Source: Bacteroidota bacterium (GTDB taxonomy: Bacteria > Bacteroidota > Bacteroidia > Flavobacteriales > Flavobacteriaceae). From it: DNA of 5,892 bases. Location of the stretch: contig JAJRPL010000420.1 in assembly GCA_024280815.1 (NCBI GenBank), positions 1 through 5,892 on the forward strand, in the 5' to 3' direction. A program made the position numbers and the translations under genes. Below are positions 1-5,773 of this stretch, piece by piece (positions within the stretch are counted from its first letter, which is position 1; each line of letters opens with the position of its first letter). Under the pieces are notes generated by a model. The model saw only the letters and a list, made by a program, of their open reading frames with translations. It made no database searches and had not been told where the DNA came from.

Positions 1-540
1 AATATGGTCAACTTTACTATTGAGCATTTCCATAAGTAATGTTACACCAAGTTTTTCAGCATGCTTTACCAATTTATCTGTACCAACAGCAAAATTTTCT
101 ATGCCTTCTTCTTCAGTAAGGTTTCTTTTATTTCCTGTAAACAGGATGATATTTGGCACACCATTATCAGCAGCTTTTGAAATCAATTCTAGATAAGGTT
201 TGATTAATTTTTCATGATTGGCTTTGTCATTAAAACCATCAGTAATATTAGCAAAAGAATCAGTGCCAATGGCAGAGGTGAGTCCGTGTTTCTGTAATAT
301 TTTCCATTCTTCAGGTGTGGTAAGTTCAATAGATTTAATTCCTATTTCTTTTACGTTTTCAGAAAATTCATCAAGTGGAATGCTATTAAAACACCACCTA
401 CAAACGGAATGATTGATGTTTCCTTTTAAAGTTGTTGAAACAGTTTTTGTAGTTGCACAATTTGCCAATATTGGACTGGTCACAGCGAATGCACTAGCAG
501 CAGCCAACCCTTTAATCATTTTTCTTCTAGAGGTTTTCAT
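1..540 (-). CDS. Tat-exported hydroxypyruvate-isomerase-like TIM-barrel protein (C-terminus cut by window edge)
   Basis: The frame is open from the ATG at 540 to the left edge, giving 180 residues of a family usually near 290-300. Residues 4-10 (SRRKMIK) form a twin-arginine motif followed by a hydrophobic stretch (about 11-26), so export by the Tat system is likely. There is a Cys at 28, but LANC is a poor lipobox. From residue 43 the protein resembles the sugar phosphate isomerase/epimerase (xylose isomerase-like TIM barrel) superfamily, closest to hydroxypyruvate isomerase: NHSVCRWCF at 43-51, then EIGIKSIELT, and LLMEMLNSKVDH at 168-179, where Glu171 would be a metal or catalytic acid. 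Export makes hydroxypyruvate an unlikely substrate, and a sugar or modified glycoside is more plausible (inference). The gene lies 33 bp after the hexosaminidase stop, so it is probably cotranscribed. The leader is A-rich (A7 directly before ATG) with no Shine-Dalgarno. The fold is secure; the reaction is not. Confidence 0.85.
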   Translation of the reverse strand, partial: MKTSRRKMIKGLAAASAFAVTSPILANCATTKTVSTTLKGNINHSVCRWCFNSIPLDEFSENVKEIGIKSIELTTPEEWKILQKHGLTSAIGTDSFANITDGFNDKANHEKLIKPYLELISKAADNGVPNIILFTGNKRNLTEEEGIENFAVGTDKLVKHAEKLGVTLLMEMLNSKVDHI

Positions 541-573
541 TTTTTTTGCTTTAAAGTTACACTTTATTATTGA

Positions 574-2865
574 TTAGTTATGGAATAAAAAGTTTGAGGG
601 AATTTCATTTTTTTCTAGTGATGGACCTTGCATTTCTACTTTTAAACCTTCACCACCACCATTTTCAAAATAACGAATTAAAATTTTATGGTATCCAGTT
701 TTTAAAGCAACTTCACCTTTACGCTCTTGCATACCATGTTTCCCATCATTATCTACCACCAATTGGTCATTAATATACAGCCTGCTTCCGTCATCAGATG
801 ACGTGTAAAAAGTATAAAGACCTTCTTCAGGTATTTTTACATACCCTCTATAGATTAATCCGAAAGCATCTTTAGGCATACCTTCTGGCATAGAAATATG
901 GGTAACAATATCAACTTTCTTTAAAATTTTGAGTTTGTCAAATTCTGATAACTGGTCAATTGCACCAATAAAATACCCAAGAGAGATACCTTTATTTACC
1001 ATTGTTAATGTGCTTGCTTCTTGATAGTTTATTTTACTATACTTTTTTTCAAAAACAGCACTTTCTTTTCCTGAGGGTAATATTATTTTTGCTTTTAAAA
1101 GAATATTATCGTCAATAATAATAGGTGTATAATATTTGTTTGAATTTGGCTCACTACCATCAAGTGAGTAAAAAATTGGAATTTCTTTAAATGGTGAATT
1201 CAACTCCACAACTATACTGTCATTAACAAAAGAGCTTAATCCTGTTGAAGTAGGTTCAGCAATAAAATAATCAATATTATTTTTGTCTAAATAAGAGAGG
1301 TGCTTGGTCAATTTACCTTGAAAACGATTCCAATTTTTATTTTCTAATACTGTCCAAGAAATTTCTGAAAGAGCCAATACTCTAGGTAATAAACGATTGA
1401 TTACTTGTTCTTCTGAGTAAAAATATTCTGACCATAAACAAGCCTCTACCCCTTTAATATATTTTTGTTCTTCTTCGTTTAAAACTTCAGGAACAGGATT
1501 GTAATTGTAAACCGATTCTAAATCAATAATTCTAGTATAAGGTACTACTTCTATTGTTGGATTAGATTGAGGATAATTAAAATATAAAAAATCAGAAGAT
1601 GCCATTACTACCTCGTGTTTTTGTTTTGCAGCTTCAATTCCGCCTTCTTCACCACGCCAACTCATTACAGCAGCATCTGGTGCTAGACCACCTTCTAGAA
1701 TCTCATCCCATCCAATAATTTTTCTTCCTTTAGATGTTACAAATTTTTCAATTCGTTTGATGAAGTAACTTTGTAGTTCTTCTTCATTTTTTAGACCTTC
1801 ATTTTTAATTCTAGCTTGGCATTTAGAACATGCTGACCATTTTGTTTTTTGAGCTTCATCTCCACCAATGTGAATATATTCTGAAGGGAATAGGTCAATA
1901 ACTTCTGTCAATACATTTTCTAAAAACTCAAATGTTTCTTCATTACCTGTACAAAAAGGGTCAGTAAAAGACCATTCTTTACCCATATGCCAATCTTTAC
2001 CTGTACAAGAGAGATTAGGATAGGCATGCAATACAGACCATGAGTGTGCTGGCAGTTCAATTTCTGGAATTACCGTTACAAAACGATCTCTAGCATGAGC
2101 AAGAATTTCTCGTACATCATCCTTGGTATAAAATCCTCCATATTTTGGTTCGCCTTCTTTAGCTGCATAAATATCAAAATTCCATTCATCATCAGCATTA
2201 CCAACACGCCAAGCACCAATCTCTGTCAATTTTGGATAACTATCAATTTCAATACGCCAACCTTGATCGTCAGTCAAATGCCAATGAAATACATTGAGTT
2301 TATGCTTTGCTAAAATGTCAATGTATTTTTTTATAAATTCTTTATCGAAAAAGTGTCTTGATACATCTAAATGCATGCCTCTCCATTCAAAACGTGGATT
2401 GTCAACAATATGAACATAAGGAACAACGGTTTTACCATCAGCCTCAGCCAGTAATTGCGTTAATGTCTGAACACCATAAAACACACCAGCAGCATCACCT
2501 TCTATTTTTATACTGTTTTTATCAATGGTTAATTCATAACCTTCTTTCATTAATTTTTCATTCTTAGTAATAGATAGTAAAATTTTATTTTCAGAATTTT
2601 CTTGAAACTCTTCTATCGAATTCTTTGTACTCAACTGCTCACTTAGAGTAAGTGCAACATTCTTTAAATCGTCTTGATATTGAATTTTGGTATTTTTATC
2701 TATAATAAAAAGGCCTTCAAAAACTTCAATAGATTGTGGTTGCGGAATTACTAAAATGGTATCTGAATTTATAGCGACACTTTTGCTATCTTGTTTGCAG
2801 CTTATCATTATCACTACTATACATAATGCAAGTAGAATTGTTTTTATGTGAATATATTTTAGCAT
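574..2865 (-). CDS. GH20 beta-N-acetylhexosaminidase lipoprotein with C-terminal chitobiase-like and PA14 domains
   Basis: This 763-residue protein is predicted to release terminal beta-linked GlcNAc or GalNAc from glycans outside the cytoplasm. The N-terminal 22 residues form a lipoprotein signal peptide ending IMIS|C23; the following KQDSK carries an acid near the Cys that may favour surface display (inference). An N-terminal GH20b-type domain spans about 35-155 and the GH20 barrel about 157-510, with RGMHLDVSRHF (162-172), WHLTDDQGWR (194-203) and the catalytic pair Asp336-Glu337 in HIGGDE (substrate-assisted mechanism known for the family). About 555-612 resembles the chitobiase/hexosaminidase C-terminal domain (YSLDGSEP). 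About 625-760 is a PA14 domain (YTFYTSSDDGSRLYIND), probably carbohydrate-binding. An in-frame ATG at 2907 would add 14 residues ahead of the signal peptide, but it lies inside the promoter, so 2865 is chosen. No key residue is missing. Its own promoter lies just upstream, and read-through from the preceding operon is possible. Confidence 0.96.
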   Translation of the reverse strand: MLKYIHIKTILLALCIVVIMISCKQDSKSVAINSDTILVIPQPQSIEVFEGLFIIDKNTKIQYQDDLKNVALTLSEQLSTKNSIEEFQENSENKILLSITKNEKLMKEGYELTIDKNSIKIEGDAAGVFYGVQTLTQLLAEADGKTVVPYVHIVDNPRFEWRGMHLDVSRHFFDKEFIKKYIDILAKHKLNVFHWHLTDDQGWRIEIDSYPKLTEIGAWRVGNADDEWNFDIYAAKEGEPKYGGFYTKDDVREILAHARDRFVTVIPEIELPAHSWSVLHAYPNLSCTGKDWHMGKEWSFTDPFCTGNEETFEFLENVLTEVIDLFPSEYIHIGGDEAQKTKWSACSKCQARIKNEGLKNEEELQSYFIKRIEKFVTSKGRKIIGWDEILEGGLAPDAAVMSWRGEEGGIEAAKQKHEVVMASSDFLYFNYPQSNPTIEVVPYTRIIDLESVYNYNPVPEVLNEEEQKYIKGVEACLWSEYFYSEEQVINRLLPRVLALSEISWTVLENKNWNRFQGKLTKHLSYLDKNNIDYFIAEPTSTGLSSFVNDSIVVELNSPFKEIPIFYSLDGSEPNSNKYYTPIIIDDNILLKAKIILPSGKESAVFEKKYSKINYQEASTLTMVNKGISLGYFIGAIDQLSEFDKLKILKKVDIVTHISMPEGMPKDAFGLIYRGYVKIPEEGLYTFYTSSDDGSRLYINDQLVVDNDGKHGMQERKGEVALKTGYHKILIRYFENGGGEGLKVEMQGPSLEKNEIPSNFLFHN

Positions 2866-2888
2866 TGCTTGTTCAGAATTATTGAGGT

Positions 2889-2896
2889 TAAATATA
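2889..2896 (-). promoter_or_regulatory. -7 box of the hexosaminidase promoter
   Basis: On the coding strand this reads TATATTTA, seven of eight positions of the Bacteroidota -7 consensus TAnnTTTG. It is the core of an 11-bp block (ACTATATTTAA, 2888-2898) that is identical to the block in front of the esterase gene. It lies 23 bp ahead of the ATG at 2865, implying a short leader. No TTTG-type -33 box is seen at the expected distance; the tandem repeat at 2916-2933 occupies that place. Confidence 0.7.
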
Positions 2897-2915
2897 GTAG
2901 TATACATTGTTTCTT

Positions 2916-2933
2916 CTATCCTGTGCTATCTGT
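2916..2933 (-). promoter_or_regulatory. Putative activator-binding tandem repeat upstream of the hexosaminidase
   Basis: On the plus strand the site reads CTATCCTGT-G-CTATCTGT: two copies of CTATCCTGT with a 10-bp period, the second lacking one C. It ends exactly 17 bp before the ACTATATTTAA block, the same spacing as at the esterase promoter. Next to it, TATCT (2927-2931) and AGATA (2937-2941) form a short inverted repeat with a 5-nt gap. Direct repeats abutting a weak core promoter are typical of AraC-type activators, including hybrid two-component systems that control glycan operons in Bacteroidota. The identity of the binder is inference. Confidence 0.65.
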
Positions 2934-2959
2934 TATAGATAATCGTAAAATTAGTAGAA

Positions 2960-4030
2960 CTATTTAGATTTCTTTAGCCCTTTTTTAGAAATCATTTTAT
3001 TTAAATAGTTTGAAAAATCTAGATTAGTATTTTCTTTTTGGATGACAAATTTTTGATTTGTAGCTGTATTACTTCTTATCCATTTGCATCCTTTGTCAAC
3101 ATCAAAATCAAGATACCCTTTATCTAAAATTTTAAAATAATTTCCAGTTCCTTCAATTGCAAAATATACGGTAACTAAATCCCAACTAGGTCTTTGATCT
3201 TTCAATTTTTTCTTTTCAACATTCCATAACCATTCTTCATAAGTTGCCCGAATAATATTTCCTTTGCTTGTATTTTGAAGAGAATTTCCTGTCATAACAT
3301 TAGCACCTCCATCTACAAAATATATTGGCTTTTTAAAGTGTTCAAGTAAATGTTTTGTGTAAACTGCTGTTCCGTTAGAAAAGAAGTTCCAATCTTTAGT
3401 GTAATAGCCTATTTCTTTATGGCTAGACTTTAATGCTCCGAGAGCTACCCATCTTTTAATTTTTTGATGGACCAACTCAACACCTGAAAGATCTGAAATA
3501 CTATCGGGTTTAGATATTATTAAATCGTAAAAACCTTTTGTATGCCCAATGGTAATATAAGTAATACTATTATTGTCTTGAGCGACTAAAAGTTTTCGGT
3601 TTAAAAGTGTCTGCTCGGTAACATCTCTGTTATAAATGTATTTATTATGAAAAGTTAACGTGTCTTTGGCTAGGAGTTGGGCATTCATTTTATCTACAGG
3701 ATCTCCAAATGATTTGTCATAATTTGCCCCAATCGGAATAGTACCATGGTTATAATATTGGTTTATAGCATCAATAATTCCTACTCCATAAGGTACAGCT
3801 CCAGAGCTATAAATAACACCTAATAATTCAGCATTGCCTTGATTGACATATTCATGCAGTAATGCAAGAGCACCTGCATCGTCACAATCTGAACCCATAT
3901 CAGTATCTAAAATTACTTTCTCAGGTTTTTTATTTGTCTGCTCTACTTTTGTTATATTATGACATCCAAAAAAAATGATGATAATTAAATTGATAATTAT
4001 AGTCTTTAACCTATTTTGGAATTTTTTCAC
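2960..4030 (-). CDS. Nucleoside hydrolase family (IUNH-like) lipoprotein
   Basis: This 356-residue member of the inosine-uridine nucleoside hydrolase superfamily hydrolyses N-ribosides in characterised relatives, using a bound calcium ion. The GTG start at 4030 gives an N-terminus rich in Ile that ends FFG|C23, a lipoprotein signal, so the protein should sit in the periplasm or outer membrane. The metal-binding motif DTDMGSDCDD is at 42-51, and RPSWD at 280-284 provides the C-terminal metal Asp284 in the form seen in secreted relatives. Other hallmarks are altered: GHTKGF at 162-167 where GPLTNL is usual, VALGA at 195-199 where MGG is usual, DWN at 213-215 for E(F/W)N, and GGANV at 241-245 for GxEIG. 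The gene overlaps the DUF1080 gene by 20 bp, suggesting translational coupling. Family assignment is firm; the substrate is uncertain because the pocket has diverged. Confidence 0.9.
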   Translation of the reverse strand: MKKFQNRLKTIIINLIIIIFFGCHNITKVEQTNKKPEKVILDTDMGSDCDDAGALALLHEYVNQGNAELLGVIYSSGAVPYGVGIIDAINQYYNHGTIPIGANYDKSFGDPVDKMNAQLLAKDTLTFHNKYIYNRDVTEQTLLNRKLLVAQDNNSITYITIGHTKGFYDLIISKPDSISDLSGVELVHQKIKRWVALGALKSSHKEIGYYTKDWNFFSNGTAVYTKHLLEHFKKPIYFVDGGANVMTGNSLQNTSKGNIIRATYEEWLWNVEKKKLKDQRPSWDLVTVYFAIEGTGNYFKILDKGYLDFDVDKGCKWIRSNTATNQKFVIQKENTNLDFSNYLNKMISKKGLKKSK

Positions 4031-4721
4031 TTAATGTTGTAATACGAGTTAATTCTATTTTTCTAAATTCTACTTCAGAACCTTCTGCTTGAATAGCTAT
4101 TTGTCCGCTACTTACGGTAGCATCATATCCATAATTAACCAAATCACCATTTAACCATACTTTTATTTTATTGTTTAAGCATTCAATTACCATTGTATTC
4201 CATTCGCCTAGAGGTTTTTCAGAGTCATTGGTCAAGTTCTCAATTCTACGTTCTGTGCCTTCTATAATTCCCCATTTTTCTTTTGGGCCTCTTCGTTTCA
4301 CCATATCATCAGCAGTAATATCTTGAGCAATAACCCAAAAATCACCTGCATTTTCATGCATCATTTGTACTTCAATAGATTTTGGGAACATTTTATATAA
4401 TGCTCTTGGTGTAGAAGCGTGAACCAATACACCACAGTTTCCAGGTTCTCTAGCTAAACGATAGTCTATTTCTAAACGATAATCTTTGTATTCGGTATCT
4501 GTTATTAAATGTCCACCAGGTGTACCCAAACTTACGAGCATGTTGTCTCTAATGATAAACGGATTGATGGCGTCTGGAATACTGTCCATTGCAGGAACAT
4601 CTATATGCCAGCCTTCCAGATTTTTACCGTTAAAAAGACTAGTTGTTGATTGAGTTGTGCAAGAAGATATTACCCCTATTACAACTAAAAAGAGCAGTAA
4701 ATTTTTTAAGTAATATATCAT
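4011..4721 (-). CDS. DUF1080 / 3-keto-disaccharide hydrolase domain lipoprotein
   Basis: This 236-residue protein is a single DUF1080 domain (PF06439, a concanavalin/LamG-like beta-sandwich) after a lipoprotein signal peptide ending VISS|C21. Visible family motifs are SLFNGKNLEGW (28-38), GGHLITDTEYKDYRLEIDYR (69-88), GNCGVLVHAS (94-103), SIEVQMMHENAGDFW (115-129), GEWNTMVIECLNNKIKVWLNG (172-192) and IAIQAEGSEVEFRKIEL (208-224). Some family members are known to cleave 3-ketoglycosides; others are uncharacterised. The first Cys has only Thr, Gln and Ser after it, so periplasmic anchoring is more likely than surface display (inference). The frame extends upstream to TTG and GTG codons at 4766 and 4763 that overlap the esterase stop, but the ATG at 4721 starts directly at a well-formed signal peptide and is preferred. 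It lies 25 bp after the esterase gene and shares 20 bp with the next gene, so it is the middle gene of an operon. Confidence 0.92.
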   Translation of the reverse strand: MIYYLKNLLLFLVVIGVISSCTTQSTTSLFNGKNLEGWHIDVPAMDSIPDAINPFIIRDNMLVSLGTPGGHLITDTEYKDYRLEIDYRLAREPGNCGVLVHASTPRALYKMFPKSIEVQMMHENAGDFWVIAQDITADDMVKRRGPKEKWGIIEGTERRIENLTNDSEKPLGEWNTMVIECLNNKIKVWLNGDLVNYGYDATVSSGQIAIQAEGSEVEFRKIELTRITTLSEKIPK

Positions 4722-4746
4722 AATGATTTGTAGTAGGTTTTGATTA

Positions 4747-5622
4747 TTAACGAAAACTTTCACCAATAAAAGTTAGGGCATCACTAATACCACTTCGCCA
4801 ATAATTCCAATTATGTGCTCCGTCTCGAATTCTGAATTCATGTGGAATACCTAAATTTCTCATCAGAACGTGAGTAGCTGCATTTCCTCTATAGAGAAAA
4901 TCATCATCACCACAATCAAAATAATAGCGGACGGATTTTACTTTTTTAATATCCAATGTTTTTAATAAATGCAAAGGATTATTAGCAACCCAATGTTTAG
5001 TTAGTCGTTTTTTGCCTTTTAATCCTTTGCCATACATAACAGCCTCTGTTTTATCCCATCTTTCTTGAGAGTAAGAAACTACTTCATCTTTAGTGAAAAT
5101 AGCTGCACTTAATGGTGCACATGCAGTAAATAAGTTAGGATATTTTAATGCGAATAAAAAAGAGCCATAGCCTCCCATAGACAAGCCTGCAATTCCTCTG
5201 TAACGTTTTTGTGTTCTAGTTCTATAGGATGATTCTACATATGGTAAAAATTCTTTGACAAACATATCTTCATAACGTACTTTTCCGTCATGGTCGTTGA
5301 TATACCAAGTAACACCAGCATCTGGCATAACCACAATCATTGGTGGAATTTTTCCAGAAGCAATGTCTCTGTCTAAAATTCTATTAACCTCACCAAATTG
5401 TACCCAAGCGGTTTCATTGTCAGTATAACCGTGTAATAAATAGACTACAGGATAGCTGCGTTTAGAAGTATCATAATCTGGCGGTAAATAAATAGAAAAA
5501 TTTACAGAATCTTTTAAAATTTCACTAGTCATAGATAGTCCTTCTATAACTTTACCATGTTGGGCGTTAGATAAGTGAATACTGATGAGTAGTATTAGAA
5601 TTGTTATGACGGTTCTTTTCAT
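4747..5622 (-). CDS. Secreted alpha/beta-hydrolase carbohydrate esterase (esterase D / feruloyl esterase-like)
   Basis: This 291-residue enzyme of the putative esterase family (PF00756; relatives include feruloyl and acetyl esterases and S-formylglutathione hydrolase) should remove acyl groups from glycans. A signal peptidase I type signal ends about LSNA|QH (20/21), so it is soluble in the periplasm or secreted. The fold runs from YPVVYLLHGYTDNETAW (57-73; HG 64-65 is the oxyanion region), through the nucleophile elbow GLSMGG with Ser148, to the probable acid Asp241 in DCGDDDFLY and His270 in DGAHNWNYW. The triad is complete and the length is normal. It is the first gene of a three-gene operon with a clear promoter upstream. 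The ATG at 5622 begins directly at the signal peptide and is preceded by TTAAAACA without a Shine-Dalgarno. Acetyl versus feruloyl preference cannot be read from the sequence. Confidence 0.93.
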   Translation of the reverse strand: MKRTVITILILLISIHLSNAQHGKVIEGLSMTSEILKDSVNFSIYLPPDYDTSKRSYPVVYLLHGYTDNETAWVQFGEVNRILDRDIASGKIPPMIVVMPDAGVTWYINDHDGKVRYEDMFVKEFLPYVESSYRTRTQKRYRGIAGLSMGGYGSFLFALKYPNLFTACAPLSAAIFTKDEVVSYSQERWDKTEAVMYGKGLKGKKRLTKHWVANNPLHLLKTLDIKKVKSVRYYFDCGDDDFLYRGNAATHVLMRNLGIPHEFRIRDGAHNWNYWRSGISDALTFIGESFR

Positions 5623-5651
5623 TGTTTTAATTTATATGAAAATAATGAATT

Positions 5652-5659
5652 TAAATATA
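5652..5659 (-). promoter_or_regulatory. -7 box of the esterase operon promoter
   Basis: On the coding strand this reads TATATTTA, within the 11-bp block ACTATATTTAA (5651-5661) that is identical to the one before the hexosaminidase gene. It matches the Bacteroidota TAnnTTTG consensus at seven of eight positions and lies 29 bp ahead of the ATG at 5622. No canonical -33 TTTG is seen; the tandem repeat at 5679-5697 takes its place. Confidence 0.7.
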
Positions 5660-5678
5660 GTGTGTAAATTACGATACG

Positions 5679-5708
5679 CTATCCTGTACTATCCTGTGAG
5701 TACAGGAT
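5679..5708 (-). promoter_or_regulatory. Putative operator: tandem CTATCCTGT repeat plus inverted half-site before the esterase operon
   Basis: Two perfect copies of CTATCCTGT occur at 5679-5687 and 5689-5697, a 10-bp period, so both face the same side of the helix. A third, inverted copy (ACAGGAT, 5702-5708) forms an 18-bp interrupted palindrome with the second copy: ATCCTGT-gagt-ACAGGAT. CTGTACT (5684-5690) and AGTACAG (5699-5705) give an overlapping alternative palindrome. The site ends 17 bp upstream of the ACTATATTTAA block, as at the hexosaminidase promoter. The arrangement suggests an activator, perhaps AraC-like, binding next to RNA polymerase; the palindrome leaves a dimeric regulator possible. 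Confidence 0.7.
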
Positions 5709-5763
5709 GGCTTTTTACTAAAAAAAAGTTTACATTGCAATATATAATATCATTTAGCCATCC
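5705..5763. repeat. 8-bp perfect inverted repeat flanking an AT-rich spacer
   Basis: GGATGGCT (5705-5712) is the exact reverse complement of AGCCATCC (5756-5763), with 43 bp of AT-rich sequence between. The left arm overlaps the inverted half-site of the esterase operator. On the plus strand the right arm is followed by CCCG and eight T residues, but the large loop argues against an ordinary intrinsic terminator. It may be a DNA-looping or distal operator pair, or chance. Confidence 0.4.
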
Positions 5764-5773
5764 CCCGTTTTTT

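Noticed and set aside
218..412. Plus-strand open frame of 64 codons
   Set aside because: It lies antisense to the TIM-barrel gene, whose protein is clearly recognisable; no family features.
570..773. Plus-strand open frame of 67 codons
   Set aside because: Antisense to the PA14-coding end of the hexosaminidase gene; its His-rich composition comes from the opposite strand's Gly and Glu codons.
2044..2567. Two plus-strand open frames (2044-2313, 2358-2567)
   Set aside because: Antisense to the GH20 catalytic region, which is intact and conserved; composition is not protein-like.
2866..2959. Terminator between the nucleoside hydrolase and hexosaminidase genes
   Set aside because: Only a 5-bp AT-rich inverted repeat without a T tract is seen; read-through from the upstream operon remains possible.
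4722..4766. Upstream TTG/GTG starts for the DUF1080 protein
   Set aside because: They would put 15 extra residues before a well-formed lipoprotein signal peptide and overlap the esterase stop; the ATG at 4721 fits better.
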